Assembly (NCBI GenBank): GCA_025465535.1
Contig: JAODMY010000015.1
Span: 1 to 64,000 of the forward strand
Reading direction: 5' to 3'
DNA from: Glaciihabitans sp.
GTDB lineage: Bacteria; Actinomycetota; Actinomycetes; Actinomycetales; Microbacteriaceae
Length of the DNA: 64,000 nucleotides
This document shows, one piece after another, positions 49,164 to 58,964 of this stretch. The notes beneath the pieces were generated by a model that was not told where the DNA came from, did not search any database, and saw only the letters and a program-made list of their open reading frames with translations. The first letter of the stretch is position 1. Each line of letters opens with the position of its first letter. A program made the translations under genes and the position numbers.

Positions 49164-50630
49164 ATGACACTCGTAACGACCGACAAGGCGCCCAAGCAGG
49201 TAGCCATCAACGACATCGGATCTGCTGAAGATTTCCTTGCCGCGGTCGAAAAGACTCTCAAGTTTTTCAATGACGGTGACCTCATCGAAGGAACCGTCGT
49301 CAAGATCGATCGTGACGAGGTTCTCCTCGACGTCGGTTACAAGACGGAGGGTGTCATCCCCTCCCGTGAACTTTCCATCAAGCACGACGTCGACCCCACA
49401 GAGGTCGTTCAGGTCGGCGACCTGGTTGAGGCCCTTGTTCTCCAGAAGGAAGACAAAGAAGGCCGCCTCATCCTCTCCAAGAAGCGCGCGCAGTACGAGC
49501 GCGCGTGGGGCGATGTCGAGAAGATCAAGGATGCCGATGGCATCGTGACCGGCTCCGTCATCGAGGTTGTCAAGGGTGGCCTCATCGTTGACATCGGTCT
49601 TCGTGGATTCCTCCCGGCCTCGCTCATCGAGCTTCGCCGCGTTCGCGACCTCACGCCGTACCTCGGCCAGGAGATCGAGGCCAAGATCCTCGAACTCGAC
49701 AAGAACCGCAACAACGTTGTGCTGTCGCGTCGCGCGCTCCTCGAGCAGACGCAGAGCGAGAGCCGCACGACGTTCCTCAACAACCTGTCCAAGGGCCAGG
49801 TTCGCAAGGGTGTCGTTTCGTCGATCGTCAACTTCGGCGCATTCGTCGACCTCGGCGGCGTCGACGGACTCGTTCACGTTTCCGAGCTGTCGTGGAAGCA
49901 CATCGAGCACGCGTCCGAGGTTGTCGAGGTCGGCCAGGAGGTCACTGTCGAGATCCTCGAGGTCGACTTGGAGCGCGAGCGCGTCTCGCTCTCGCTCAAG
50001 GCAACGCAGGAAGACCCGTGGCAGGTGTTCGCTCGCACTCACGCGATCGGCCAGGTTGCACCCGGAAAGGTCACCAAGCTGGTGCCGTTCGGTGCGTTCG
50101 TCCGTGTTGCAGAGGGCATCGAGGGACTCGTCCACATCTCCGAGCTGTCGGGCAAGCACGTTGAGCTGGCCGAGCAGGTCGTTTCGGTCGGCGACGAGGT
50201 CTTCGTCAAGGTCATCGACATCGACCTCGAGCGTCGCCGCATCAGCCTTTCGCTGAAGCAGGCGAACGAGGGCGTCGACCCCGAGGGAACCGAGTTCGAC
50301 CCGGCTCTCTACGGAATGCTCACCGAGTACGACGAGGCCGGCAACTACAAGTACCCGGAGGGCTTCGACCCCGAGACGAACGAGTGGCGCGAAGGCTTCG
50401 AGACCCAGCGCGAGAAGTGGGAGCAGGACTACGCTGCGGCCCAGGCTCGCTGGGAAGCCCACAAGAAGCAGGTCATCGCTGCCGCCCTCGAAGAGGACCA
50501 CCCGTCGACCGGCGTGCCGGCTGGCGCATCCTCCTTCTCGAGCGAGGACGCGGCTCCCGGCATCGGCGGAACGCTCGCGGATGACGAGTCGCTCGCGGCC
50601 CTTCGTGAGAAGCTGAGCAGCAACAACTAG
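49164..50630 (+). CDS. rpsA: 30S ribosomal protein S1
   Basis: 488 residues with four S1 RNA-binding domains at about 33-102 (GDLIEGTVVKIDRDEVLLDVGYKTEG), 120-185 (GIVTGSVIEVVKGGLIVDIGLRGF), 206-274 (RKGVVSSIVNFGAFVDLGGVDGLVHVSELSW) and 291-360. An acidic/Ala-rich C-terminal tail ends in AALREKLSSNN. The four-domain form is usual in Actinobacteria. High use of aag, gtt and ctc codons suggests strong expression. ATG 49164 lacks a strong Shine-Dalgarno (gagcaataactac), as is common for rpsA. Coae follows about 5.5 kb on in this window rather than directly. Confidence 0.97.
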   Translation: MTLVTTDKAPKQVAINDIGSAEDFLAAVEKTLKFFNDGDLIEGTVVKIDRDEVLLDVGYKTEGVIPSRELSIKHDVDPTEVVQVGDLVEALVLQKEDKEGRLILSKKRAQYERAWGDVEKIKDADGIVTGSVIEVVKGGLIVDIGLRGFLPASLIELRRVRDLTPYLGQEIEAKILELDKNRNNVVLSRRALLEQTQSESRTTFLNNLSKGQVRKGVVSSIVNFGAFVDLGGVDGLVHVSELSWKHIEHASEVVEVGQEVTVEILEVDLERERVSLSLKATQEDPWQVFARTHAIGQVAPGKVTKLVPFGAFVRVAEGIEGLVHISELSGKHVELAEQVVSVGDEVFVKVIDIDLERRRISLSLKQANEGVDPEGTEFDPALYGMLTEYDEAGNYKYPEGFDPETNEWREGFETQREKWEQDYAAAQARWEAHKKQVIAAALEEDHPSTGVPAGASSFSSEDAAPGIGGTLADDESLAALREKLSSNN

Positions 50631-50650
50631 TTCGTTCTGGTTCGATAGCG

Positions 50651-50687
50651 AAAACGGCCGGTACCCTTCGGGGTGCCGGCCGTTTTT
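50651..50687 (+). terminator. Intrinsic terminator of rpsA
   Basis: aacggccggtaccc, a ttcg tetraloop, gggtgccggccgtt, then a T run. Near-perfect long stem with U-tail, 20 bp after the rpsA stop. Confidence 0.95.
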
Positions 50688-50785
50688 GCTGCGCCCGAAC
50701 CAGAAAACATGGCGTTCAGGAAACATGGCGGAGACCATCCGGTACATCTCGGTGATTTCACGGGCACTGATCGGAAACCATCGCA

Positions 50786-50791
50786 TACTCT
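50786..50791 (+). promoter_or_regulatory. Candidate -10 (TACTCT) of a leaderless transcript for the hydrolase gene
   Basis: TACTCT, 6 bp before GTG 50798. The 50700-50732 segment just upstream also has a small imperfect duplication of gaaacatggcg. Confidence 0.45.
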
Positions 50792-50797
50792 TTCAGC

Positions 50798-51946
50798 GTG
50801 ATTCGAGTGCGCGTGTGGCCCGCGGGAGGTCATAAGCGCGCCTGGATTCGTCGTGGTGCAATTCTCACGGGGATCAGCCTTGTCGTCGTGGCTGGACTGG
50901 TCCTTGGCGGCGTGGTCCTCGGCAGCGATGTCGAAGGCACTGGTGTCGAAGGCACTGGTCCGGCGGGCAATCACACGACGAGCAGTGCAGCGGCAAGCGC
51001 AGGCTCCTCGACGTCGGCTGGGTCTGGGTCTGGGTCTGAGTCTGGGTCGCAACGTACCGGCGGGTCGCCGCATCCGGTAGATCCGACGGACGAGGTTGTG
51101 CGTGAGCAGTTTCGCCTGCACGCGACCGGTGGGGCCGACATCTCACCGAACTTCGACAACTATGCATCGCGGACCAACGTGTCCAGCCCGCTACTGCTCT
51201 TCCTGCCCGCAACGGGGTACCACCCCTCCGAGTACACGTCCTTCCTGAGCACGGCACGCTCCGTTGGCTATCACGTGCTTGCCCTCGACTATTGGAACGT
51301 GGGCTCCTCTGTCGCGAGGATCTGCAAAACCAACGCAAAGTGTTACGGCGCCGTCCAGAGGAATCGACTCGACGGCACCCACCCGGGGCGGTACAGCGCC
51401 GTCAACCCCCAGAACTCGATCGTGGACCGGCTGACCAGTGCGATTCATCAGCTGGAAGTCACCGACCGAAAGGGCGGATGGGGGCGGTTCTTGGGTGCCG
51501 GGGGGATCGACTGGAGCCGCATCGTCGTCGCCGGCCACTCGCAGGGCGGCGGCGAATCCGCCTACATCGCACACGTCCACCCGGTAAGGGGCGTGCTCAT
51601 GTTCTCGTCGCCGGTCGATAGCGATCACGGGGTGGATGCCTCCTGGATGCACCAGCCGGGCGCGACGCCTCCGTCGCGGATGTACGGCTTCGACGACACG
51701 GGCGACGAGTTTGCTTCGCGGATCCTGCCGTCCTGGAACGCGATCGGGCTTGGCGAATTCGGTCGCCCGGCGGACACGGCCGAAGCTCCGCCGTATGCGT
51801 CGCACGAGCTCTTGAGCCATCTCGATCTTGGCGGCCCGAAAAGCTCGCACCTGCGCGACATCACGAACGCGACACCCCGCACAAAGTCGGGAGAGTCGGT
51901 GTTCGAGGGAGTCTGGAAGTGGATGTTGACTCAGCTCTACCGCTAA
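50798..51946 (+). CDS. Exported alpha/beta-hydrolase (lipase/esterase-like)
   Basis: 382 residues. An N-terminal membrane/signal segment (AILTGISLVVVAGLVLGGVVL) is followed by a low-complexity linker (Gly/Ser-rich, with VEGTG duplicated and a Ser-Gly run), then a hydrolase domain. LLLFLPATGYHPSEY forms the oxyanion-side strand and VVAGHSQGGGESAY the nucleophile elbow (Ser about 248). The final His candidate is in ELLSHLDLGGPKSSH. It resembles the BPSS1187-type secreted alpha/beta-hydrolases. Substrate unknown. GTG 50798 follows the -10-like hexamer directly. Confidence 0.82.
   Translation: MIRVRVWPAGGHKRAWIRRGAILTGISLVVVAGLVLGGVVLGSDVEGTGVEGTGPAGNHTTSSAAASAGSSTSAGSGSGSESGSQRTGGSPHPVDPTDEVVREQFRLHATGGADISPNFDNYASRTNVSSPLLLFLPATGYHPSEYTSFLSTARSVGYHVLALDYWNVGSSVARICKTNAKCYGAVQRNRLDGTHPGRYSAVNPQNSIVDRLTSAIHQLEVTDRKGGWGRFLGAGGIDWSRIVVAGHSQGGGESAYIAHVHPVRGVLMFSSPVDSDHGVDASWMHQPGATPPSRMYGFDDTGDEFASRILPSWNAIGLGEFGRPADTAEAPPYASHELLSHLDLGGPKSSHLRDITNATPRTKSGESVFEGVWKWMLTQLYR
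50930..50959 (+). repeat. 15-bp tandem duplication in the hydrolase linker
   Basis: gtcgaaggcactggt at 50930-50944 and identically 50945-50959 (VEGTG twice). A second run of about five tctggg-type hexamers lies at 51017-51049 (Gly-Ser/Glu-Ser). Confidence 0.9.
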
Positions 51947-52014
51947 CCCGCAAATCATAGGAAACGTCTAGCCCCTTCACAGGCCCCAGGGCCGGGGCAA
52001 CATTTCCGCGCCCT

Positions 52015-52020
52015 TAAAAT
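52015..52020 (+). promoter_or_regulatory. Candidate -10 (TAAAAT) of a leaderless transcript for the ligase gene
   Basis: TAAAAT, 6 bp before ATG 52027 in a locally AT-rich patch; the aaagg between could alternatively be a weak Shine-Dalgarno, but it is too close to the ATG. Confidence 0.5.
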
Positions 52021-52026
52021 AAAGGT

Positions 52027-53535
52027 ATGGATAATGCTGCCGGCGACCTTTGCCTCGCCGAGTTGATCCGGCTGCGCGCAAGTACGTCTCCGAATCACCC
52101 CTACATCGAAGACGCCCGCTCGACTCGCTTGATCGACTATCGCGGACTCGACGCACGAATCGGCGACTGGCGGTCGCTGTTCGAGGCCCTCCGGCTCGTC
52201 CCGGGCTCGCCCGTGCTTGTCGCGGTTTCCGACCCCATCGCATTCGCCGTGGCACACCTGGCTGCGATCTCCAGTGGGATGCGCGCCGTCCCGCTTGATC
52301 CGTCTCTGCCGCTCGGCGAACCCCAGCGCACCTCCGACCTCATCGGGGGAGCGGCACTCGTCGTGGTCGACACCGAACTATCCGCCGAGCGCTACTCGGG
52401 TGAGGTTGCGCTCGTGGACGTCGCGACCGGTCGTCCCGTTCATCCGCTGTTCGATCCTCGACCGATGCCCGAGACCGGATCGTCGGACGTGTCGACCGGG
52501 TCCGCGGTGATGTTCACTTCCGGGTCGACCGGCGTGCCAAAGGGTGTGGAGCTGCCCGAACGGCAGTTGCTCTTCGTCGCCGGGCAGATCGCCGCCAATA
52601 ACCAGCTGACCACAGGGGATCGCGGTTTCAACTCGCTGCCGCTGTTCCACGTCAACGCGCAGGTCGTCGGTCTCCTCGCGACGCTTCTGGCCGGCGCGAC
52701 CCTCGTGGTCGACTCGTCCTTCCACCGGACTGGATTCTGGGAATTGCTGGCCGAACGCCGCATCACCTGGCTGAACGCGGTTCCGGCGATCCTCGCCGTG
52801 CTGACCCGCGACGGTGCCCCCGTTCCGGATCTCGGCCTTCGGTTCATCCGTTCCGCCTCGGCTCCGTTGCCGGATGCGGTGCGGGAATCGCTCTCGGGCA
52901 TTCCCCTCGTCGTCAGTTGGGGTATGACGGAGGGCGCCAGCCAGATTGCCGCGACAGCTCCCGGCGACCGTTCGCATCCGGGCTCGGTGGGTCTGCCGCT
53001 CGGAAGCGAGATTCGGGTTCGCGCCGAGGACGGGACGGATACGCCCGTCGACGAAATCGGAGTCCTGTGGATCCGTGGACCCGGCATCGTGTCCTCCTAC
53101 CTGTTCGGTCGCGCACCCGAGCGCTTCGACTCCGACGGATGGCTCAACACGGCCGACCTCGGCCGCATCGACGCCGATGGCTACGTCTACCTTCACGGTC
53201 GCGCGGACGACGTGATCAACCGCGGCGGGGAAAAGGTCTACCCGGCAGAGGTGGAAGAGGTCCTCCTCGGCGATGCGCGGGTTCTCGAGGCGGTCGTCGT
53301 GGCGAAGCCGGATGATGTGCTCGGCGCTGTACCGAAGGCATACGTCATTCCGGTGAGGGAAATGAGTGTCATCGCCGCCGACCTCGTTGCCTCTCTCCAA
53401 AGCCGGTGCGACGCGGAACTCCCTCGCTTCAAGCGCCCCGCCCAGATCGTAGTCGTCAAAGACCTGCCGAGAGCGCCGACCGGAAAGGTCCAGCGAAGCA
53501 GGGTTCGCTCACTCGCAGAAACGGGCGCGATGTGA
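52027..53535 (+). CDS. Acyl-CoA synthetase / AMP-dependent ligase
   Basis: 502 residues of the ANL superfamily: it activates a carboxylic acid as acyl-AMP and usually passes it to CoA. A3 motif MFTSGSTGVPKG near residue 161, A5 SWGMTEGASQ, A7 ADLGRIDADGYVYLHGR, A8 DDVINRGGEKVYPAEVE, and the C-terminal catalytic Lys in APTGKVQRSR near 486. Substrate not deducible. Its stop overlaps the acyltransferase gene (GTGA), which suggests that activated acyl groups and membrane acyl transfer belong together. Confidence 0.92.
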   Translation: MDNAAGDLCLAELIRLRASTSPNHPYIEDARSTRLIDYRGLDARIGDWRSLFEALRLVPGSPVLVAVSDPIAFAVAHLAAISSGMRAVPLDPSLPLGEPQRTSDLIGGAALVVVDTELSAERYSGEVALVDVATGRPVHPLFDPRPMPETGSSDVSTGSAVMFTSGSTGVPKGVELPERQLLFVAGQIAANNQLTTGDRGFNSLPLFHVNAQVVGLLATLLAGATLVVDSSFHRTGFWELLAERRITWLNAVPAILAVLTRDGAPVPDLGLRFIRSASAPLPDAVRESLSGIPLVVSWGMTEGASQIAATAPGDRSHPGSVGLPLGSEIRVRAEDGTDTPVDEIGVLWIRGPGIVSSYLFGRAPERFDSDGWLNTADLGRIDADGYVYLHGRADDVINRGGEKVYPAEVEEVLLGDARVLEAVVVAKPDDVLGAVPKAYVIPVREMSVIAADLVASLQSRCDAELPRFKRPAQIVVVKDLPRAPTGKVQRSRVRSLAETGAM

Positions 53536-54710
53536 GCGAAAAGGTAACGGAACACCAGGAGGACGGCATCGGCGTCATCGTGGCTCCGCCCGTACCGCGC
53601 GAACGACAGCACCTCTGGGAGGTCGACGTCGTCCGCATCCTGACCTTCCTCTGCGTGATCGGTGTCCACACGATCAGCGCCACGGCCGCGCGGTCCGACC
53701 TCTCGCTTTACCTGCTTCTCGGTCTGCTGCACTTCACGCGGAATGTGTTCTTTGCTCTCACCGCTTTCGTGCTTGTGAACAGCTATCTGCACCGGCCGGT
53801 GCTGATGCGGAGGTTCTGGCCGCGGCGGTTCCTTCTGGTCGGCATTCCCTATGTCGTGTGGTCCGCCATCTACTTCGTGGCAAACGACCTGCACACGCCA
53901 AGTTCCGCATCGATCGGCCAGCTGTTCCTGAAATTCCTGGGCGAGCTGGTCACCGGAACCGCGTGGTATCACCTCTACTTCCTGCTCGTCACGATGCAGG
54001 TGTACCTGCTCTTGCCCGGCATCCTCTGGCTCGTTCGTAAGACTCGCGGGCGCCACTGGTTCACGCTCGGTGCTGGATTTGTCGTGCAGCTGGTAATCGT
54101 TGCGCTCTACTTCTACTGGCCGGCATCGGTGGCCTTCCTGCACGGTCTTCAGGGCTCCTACTTCTTCAGTTACGAGTTCTTCATCCTCGCCGGCGCGGTC
54201 GCCGCGGATCACGCGACCGAATTCCTCGCCTGGGTGCGGGCCCACCGTCCGCTCATCGGTTGGGTTGTGCTCGGCAGTGCCGTCCTTACGATCGGGGTCT
54301 TCCTGATCGCTGCCGCGCTCGGCATGGTGTATTCACCGCTGGTGGCGCCGCTTCAGCCGATCATGATGCTGTGGGGGACCGCGATCGGGCTTGGCTTCCT
54401 CGCCATCGGAACCCGGTGGGCGGATCGGCGGAACCCGAGTGGCGTCGGCACTCGCTTCGTCACGCTCGCGTCCGATCGCTCCTTCGGGATCTTCCTCGCA
54501 CATCCACTCGTCATTTGGCTGCTGCTCTGGGTCGGCGACGACTGGTTCGAGCACGCGGTGCCGAAGCCGTGGCTGACCCTCGTGATCTACCTTCTCGTGG
54601 TCGCGGGTGCGATAGCCATTACGGAAGCCGCGCGTCGCACACCACTCAGCCTTGCGCTGACGGGTCGCCGATTCGGTGGCCGCTGGTTCAGGACGTCTAC
54701 TCGGCAGTAG
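53532..54710 (+). CDS. Acyltransferase-3 family membrane protein
   Basis: 392 residues, about ten membrane segments. The N-terminal LWEVDVVRILTFLCVIGVHTISA includes the family R and H in VDxxR...H positions. LRRFWPRRFLLVGIPYVVWSAIYF-type motif is clear (RRFWPRRFLLVGIPYVVW). Such proteins O-acylate sugars or other acceptors at the cytoplasmic membrane or move acyl groups across it. GTG 53532 overlaps the ligase stop; the frame is open further upstream inside the ligase gene. The 3' end overlaps convergent MFS by 14 bp. Confidence 0.87.
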   Translation: MSEKVTEHQEDGIGVIVAPPVPRERQHLWEVDVVRILTFLCVIGVHTISATAARSDLSLYLLLGLLHFTRNVFFALTAFVLVNSYLHRPVLMRRFWPRRFLLVGIPYVVWSAIYFVANDLHTPSSASIGQLFLKFLGELVTGTAWYHLYFLLVTMQVYLLLPGILWLVRKTRGRHWFTLGAGFVVQLVIVALYFYWPASVAFLHGLQGSYFFSYEFFILAGAVAADHATEFLAWVRAHRPLIGWVVLGSAVLTIGVFLIAAALGMVYSPLVAPLQPIMMLWGTAIGLGFLAIGTRWADRRNPSGVGTRFVTLASDRSFGIFLAHPLVIWLLLWVGDDWFEHAVPKPWLTLVIYLLVVAGAIAITEAARRTPLSLALTGRRFGGRWFRTSTRQ

Positions 54711-56058
54711 CCGCAACGGGAGCGCCGTTCGAATCGGCGTCGTGTGAACCGGTCCTGTTCGACTGGGCGGTGATCGGGTCGACCCGCTTCGGGCGCATGA
54801 CGCCGGCAAGAACTGCCGCGCCCACGAGGATCGCGATCGAGACCCCGAACGGGATGGCGAAGCCACCGGTCGCGTCGACGAGCGCACCAACGACGATGGG
54901 CGAGATGATGCCGGCGACGGCGAAGCCCGTGTTCATCATTCCGCTGGCCGTTCCGGACCAGGTCGGGGCGACATCCATCGGAATCGCCCACAACTGCGCG
55001 TTCGTGAGCTCGAGGAAGAAGAACGAGAACGCGAGGGCAACGACGGCGACGTTGAGCGGGGGAGTGAAGAGTAGCGGCGTCAGGCAGAGCAGCGAGCCGA
55101 TGAAACCGATCAGCAGCAGTGTGCGGCGGGCCAGCCCCGGGTTGAGCGTGCGGCGGAGGATGCGGTCACTCGCGAGTCCGCCCAGCGTGTCGCCAACGAC
55201 ACCGCCGACAAGCACCAGCGAGGTGAGCAGGCCGTAGGTCGAAACGTTCTGGTGATAGGTGGTCGCAAGCAGCGTAGGAATCCAGGTGAAGAAGACCCAG
55301 GCGACCCAGCCGTAGCCGAAGTCGACGAGGGTCACGGGAAGGATGGTGCGCATGAGTCGGCGCCACGGCACCGGCGGCCGGTCTGCCGCTGCGGGTTGGG
55401 CGGGAACCTCCGACAGTTCAAGAGCCGTGATGCCTTTGACATCCTTCGGCCGGTCGCGGAACAGCGCCATCCAGATGAAAGCCCACAGCATGCTCAGGAT
55501 GCCGATGTAGATGAACGAGGAGCGCCACCCCGAGGCGACGATGATCGCGGCAACGACAACGGGCGCGACGGCCGTTCCAAGTCGGGAAGCCGAGTGAACG
55601 ATGCCCTGGACGAGCCCATTGCGGTCCGGTGGCACCCATCGGCTCATGGCCTGGGTGGCGGTCGGGAAGGTCGCCGACTCGCTGAAGCCCAGGATCGCGC
55701 GCGCAACCAGCAACGTCACGAGCCCGACAACCAGCCCGGTGAAGAGGGTGGACAGGCCCCACATCAGGCCGAGGATCAACAACCCACGACGTGGGCCGAT
55801 CTTTTCACCGATCCAGCCGCCAAAGATCTGGAGTACGGCATAGAAGATCGAAAAGACGGAGGCGGCCAATCCAAACTGCGCGTCGCTGAGATGAAACTCC
55901 GCGATGATGCTCGGCCCGGCGGTCGCAATGTTGTTGCGATCGAAGTACGAGATGAAGTACATGACGCACAGCAACACGACGACGACGCCGCGTCGCCGGT
56001 GAAAAAGAATTGGCGTGGGCTTGGCCGCTCGAGGCGGAACTTCGGTCGTCGTAGTCAT
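54697..56058 (-). CDS. MFS transporter, anion:cation symporter (ACS)-like
   Basis: About 453 residues with 12 membrane segments. VVLLCVMYFISYFDRNNIATAGPSI in TM1 (Asp-Arg), a GWIGEKIGPRRGLL loop 2-3 motif, and GFSESATFPTATQAMSRWVPPDRNGLVQGIVHSASRLG in TM4-5 are typical of the ACS (hexuronate/phthalate-like) family of organic-anion importers. Substrate unknown. Start uncertain: ATG 56058 is used here (8 bp after a minus-strand TAGCGT), with ATG 56064 and an upstream ATG 56094 also possible. Confidence 0.87.
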   Translation of the reverse strand: MTTTTEVPPRAAKPTPILFHRRRGVVVVLLCVMYFISYFDRNNIATAGPSIIAEFHLSDAQFGLAASVFSIFYAVLQIFGGWIGEKIGPRRGLLILGLMWGLSTLFTGLVVGLVTLLVARAILGFSESATFPTATQAMSRWVPPDRNGLVQGIVHSASRLGTAVAPVVVAAIIVASGWRSSFIYIGILSMLWAFIWMALFRDRPKDVKGITALELSEVPAQPAAADRPPVPWRRLMRTILPVTLVDFGYGWVAWVFFTWIPTLLATTYHQNVSTYGLLTSLVLVGGVVGDTLGGLASDRILRRTLNPGLARRTLLLIGFIGSLLCLTPLLFTPPLNVAVVALAFSFFFLELTNAQLWAIPMDVAPTWSGTASGMMNTGFAVAGIISPIVVGALVDATGGFAIPFGVSIAILVGAAVLAGVMRPKRVDPITAQSNRTGSHDADSNGAPVAATAE

Positions 56059-56135
56059 CGACATCAACGCTACATTTCGCCAATCGACGAACATGATGCG
56101 GCGGTTGTGAAATGCCTTTGAATCGCGCGCAAAGC

Positions 56136-56141
56136 TAGAAT
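56136..56141 (+). promoter_or_regulatory. Candidate -10 (TAGAAT) of a leaderless coaE transcript
   Basis: TAGAAT, 6 bp before ATG 56148; no Shine-Dalgarno in the interval ctgcac. Confidence 0.55.
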
Positions 56142-56147
56142 CTGCAC

Positions 56148-56753
56148 ATGAGACTGGTCGCTGTCACCGGCGGGATTGCGTCGGGTAAGTCGACCGTGGG
56201 GAAACGTCTCGCCGAGCTCGGTGCCATCGTCATCGATGCGGACGTGCTCGCGCGTGAGGTGGTCGAACCCGGAACCGCGGGGCTCGCGGCGATCGAGCAG
56301 GCCTTTGGCGCATCCGTCATCTCGGCCGACGGCACGCTCAACCGTCCCGCTCTCGGCGCCATCATCTTCGCGGATGCGGATAAGCGCGAACAGTTGAACG
56401 CGATCACACACCCGGCAATATGGGCCCGTGCCCGTGAGCTCTTCGACGCCGCAGCGGCCGAAGACCCCGATGCCGTGCTCGTCTACGACGTACCCCTGCT
56501 GGCCGAGGCCAAGGGCGACCGACACAAGTCGTTCGACCTCGTTGTCGTCGTTGATGCCGACATCCAGACGCGCGTCGACCGGATGGTGGAGCTGCGTGGG
56601 ATGAGCCGAGCGGAGGCCGAGGGCAGACTACGTGCCCAGGCGTCCGACGCTGACCGGTTGAAGCTTGCCGACCTGGTCATCGACGCCAACGGGTCACTCG
56701 ACCACACGCTCGAGCAGACGGATGCGCTCTGGCGGGAACTAAGGGCTCACTAG
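56148..56753 (+). CDS. coaE: Dephospho-CoA kinase
   Basis: Last step of coenzyme A synthesis. 201 residues: P-loop AVTGGIASGKSTVGKRL at the N terminus, VIDADVLAREVVEPG (substrate Asp), VYDVPLLAEAK (lid-side motif) and VVVDADIQTRVDRMVELRGMS. Normal length, without the C-terminal GrpB-like extension of some actinobacterial CoaE. Directly upstream of uvrB, as is common in the phylum. Confidence 0.96.
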   Translation: MRLVAVTGGIASGKSTVGKRLAELGAIVIDADVLAREVVEPGTAGLAAIEQAFGASVISADGTLNRPALGAIIFADADKREQLNAITHPAIWARARELFDAAAAEDPDAVLVYDVPLLAEAKGDRHKSFDLVVVVDADIQTRVDRMVELRGMSRAEAEGRLRAQASDADRLKLADLVIDANGSLDHTLEQTDALWRELRAH

Positions 56754-56804
56754 CCCGAGCCGTTCCCGGATCGGCACGCCCCGGCGGATGTCGGCCGGGC
56801 TGCC

Positions 56805-56810
56805 TAAGCT
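56805..56810 (+). promoter_or_regulatory. Candidate -10 (TAAGCT) of a leaderless uvrB transcript
   Basis: TAAGCT, 6 bp before ATG 56817. No LexA box was recognised in the 63-bp gap. Confidence 0.5.
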
Positions 56811-56816
56811 TGAAGC

Positions 56817-58895
56817 ATGCAGCCGACCCGCGCCGTCCGCCCGTTCGAGGTGATCAGCGAGTATGTTCCGAGCGGTGACCAGCCGCAGGCCATCTCCGAA
56901 CTTGCTCAACGCATCAACGCGGGCGAGACGGATGTCGTTCTGCTCGGCGCTACCGGCACCGGCAAGTCCGCGACGACGGCCTGGCTCATCGAACAGGTGC
57001 AGCGGCCGACGCTCGTCCTCGCGCACAACAAGACTCTCGCGGCCCAGCTCGCGAACGAGTTCCGCGAACTGATGCCCAACAACGCGGTCGAGTACTTCGT
57101 CAGCTACTACGACTACTACCAGCCTGAGGCCTACGTTCCGCAGACCGATACGTTCATCGAGAAAGACTCCTCGATCAACTCAGAGGTGGAGCGACTCCGG
57201 CACTCGACCACGAACTCGCTGTTGTCCCGCCGGGACGTCATCGTGGTCTCGACCGTGTCGTGCATCTACGGCCTCGGCGCCGCGGAGGAGTACCTCGGTG
57301 CCATGGTCGCTCTCCAGGTGGGCGACCACGTCGGCCGTGATGCGCTCATCCGCGGGTTCGTCAACATGCAGTACCAGCGCAACGATGTCGACTTCTCGCG
57401 CGGAAAGTTCCGCGTGCGTGGGGACACCATCGAAATCATCCCGGTGTACGAAGAGCACGCCATCCGGATCGAGCTGTTCGGTGACGAGATCGAGGCCATC
57501 TACGCCCTGCATCCGCTCACCGGCGATGTCATCCGGAAGCTGGATGCCGTGTCCGTCTTTCCTGCGACCCACTATGCGGCAAGCCCGGACACCATGAAGA
57601 AGGCCATCGTCACGATCAAGGTCGAGCTGGCGGAGCGCCTGGCCGAGCTCGAGCGCCAGGGCAAACTTCTGGAGGCCCAGCGACTTCGGATGCGAACCAC
57701 CTTCGACATCGAAATGATGGAGCAGATCGGATTCTGCAGCGGCATCGAGAACTATTCGCGGCACATCGATGGCCGGATGCCAGGGGAGGCCCCGAACTGC
57801 CTGCTCGACTACTTCCCGGAAGACTTCCTGGTCGTGATCGACGAGTCACACGTCACGGTTCCGCAGATCGGCGCGATGTACGAGGGTGACGCATCCCGCA
57901 AGCGCACGCTGGTCGAGCACGGCTTCCGGCTCCCGAGCGCGCTGGACAACCGACCACTGAAGTGGGAGGAGTTTCTCGATCGAGTCGGGCAGAAGGTCTA
58001 CCTTTCCGCGACACCGGGCAAGTACGAGCGCGGCATCACCGACTCGGTGGTCGAGCAGATCATCCGTCCGACGGGCCTCGTCGATCCGCAGATCGTCGTC
58101 AAGCCGTCCAAGGGCCAGATCGACGACCTGCTCGAGCAGATCCGCCAGCGAGTGGAGAAGAACGAACGTGTTCTCGTCACGACTCTCACCAAGAAGATGG
58201 CAGAGGAGCTCACCGACTTCCTCGGCGAGGCGGGCGTGCGCGTGCGCTACCTGCACTCGGACGTCGACACTCTCCGCCGGGTCGAGCTGCTGACCGAACT
58301 GCGACAGGGCGTGTACGACGTGCTCGTCGGCATCAACCTGCTGCGCGAGGGCCTCGACCTCCCTGAGGTGTCACTCGTCGCGATCCTGGATGCCGACAAG
58401 GAGGGCTTCCTCAGGTCGGGAACCTCGCTCATCCAAACCATCGGTCGAGCGGCTCGCAATGTCTCGGGCGAGGTCCACATGTACGCCGACAAGATGACCG
58501 ACTCGATGACACTGGCGATCGAGGAGACCACGCGGCGCCGGGAGCGGCAGGTCGCCTACAACCTCGAACGCGGGGTTGATCCACAGCCGCTACGCAAGAA
58601 GATCGCCGACATCACCGACCAGCTCCTTCGGGAGGGAGCGGATACCGCCGAGCTGTTGAGTTCGGGGCGCAACAGCCGGGACGGCAAGAAGCGCGCTCCG
58701 ACGCCAAACCTTCGGCGGGAGGGAATCGCCGCCGCGGGGGGTAACGACCTCGAGGCGATCATCGCCGACCTCAACGAGCAGATGCTGCAGGCCGCTGGCG
58801 AGCTCAAGTTCGAGCTGGCGGCACGCCTGCGTGACGAACTGTCCGACCTGAAGAAGGAGCTGCGCCAGATGGAGTCGGCCGGTCACCTGCGGTAG
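56817..58895 (+). CDS. uvrB: Excinuclease ABC subunit B
   Basis: DNA-damage verification helicase of nucleotide excision repair. 692 residues: Walker [17 protein letters not shown] near 42, the beta-hairpin [16 protein letters not shown] near 97, DESH box [12 protein letters not shown] near 341, helicase motifs [13 protein letters not shown] and QTIGRAARN, and a C-terminal UVR domain (about 640-675) that contacts UvrC. Confidence 0.98.
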   Translation: MQPTRAVRPFEVISEYVPSGDQPQAISELAQRINAGETDVVLLGATGTGKSATTAWLIEQVQRPTLVLAHNKTLAAQLANEFRELMPNNAVEYFVSYYDYYQPEAYVPQTDTFIEKDSSINSEVERLRHSTTNSLLSRRDVIVVSTVSCIYGLGAAEEYLGAMVALQVGDHVGRDALIRGFVNMQYQRNDVDFSRGKFRVRGDTIEIIPVYEEHAIRIELFGDEIEAIYALHPLTGDVIRKLDAVSVFPATHYAASPDTMKKAIVTIKVELAERLAELERQGKLLEAQRLRMRTTFDIEMMEQIGFCSGIENYSRHIDGRMPGEAPNCLLDYFPEDFLVVIDESHVTVPQIGAMYEGDASRKRTLVEHGFRLPSALDNRPLKWEEFLDRVGQKVYLSATPGKYERGITDSVVEQIIRPTGLVDPQIVVKPSKGQIDDLLEQIRQRVEKNERVLVTTLTKKMAEELTDFLGEAGVRVRYLHSDVDTLRRVELLTELRQGVYDVLVGINLLREGLDLPEVSLVAILDADKEGFLRSGTSLIQTIGRAARNVSGEVHMYADKMTDSMTLAIEETTRRRERQVAYNLERGVDPQPLRKKIADITDQLLREGADTAELLSSGRNSRDGKKRAPTPNLRREGIAAAGGNDLEAIIADLNEQMLQAAGELKFELAARLRDELSDLKKELRQMESAGHLR

Positions 58896-58951
58896 CAGCC
58901 CTTGTAGCCAGGCAACTGCGACACGCGGCGGAACGATGTCGGTGGCTTCCG

Positions 58952-58957
58952 TAGACT
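58952..58957 (+). promoter_or_regulatory. Candidate -10 (TAGACT) of a leaderless uvrA transcript
   Basis: TAGACT, 7 bp before GTG 58965; an overlapping TATAGA is an alternative. Confidence 0.45.
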
Positions 58958-58964
58958 ATAGAGA

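Noticed and set aside
56754-56816. LexA/SOS box before uvrB.
   Set aside because: No GAAC-N4-GTTC-like or other LexA palindrome could be recognised in the gap.
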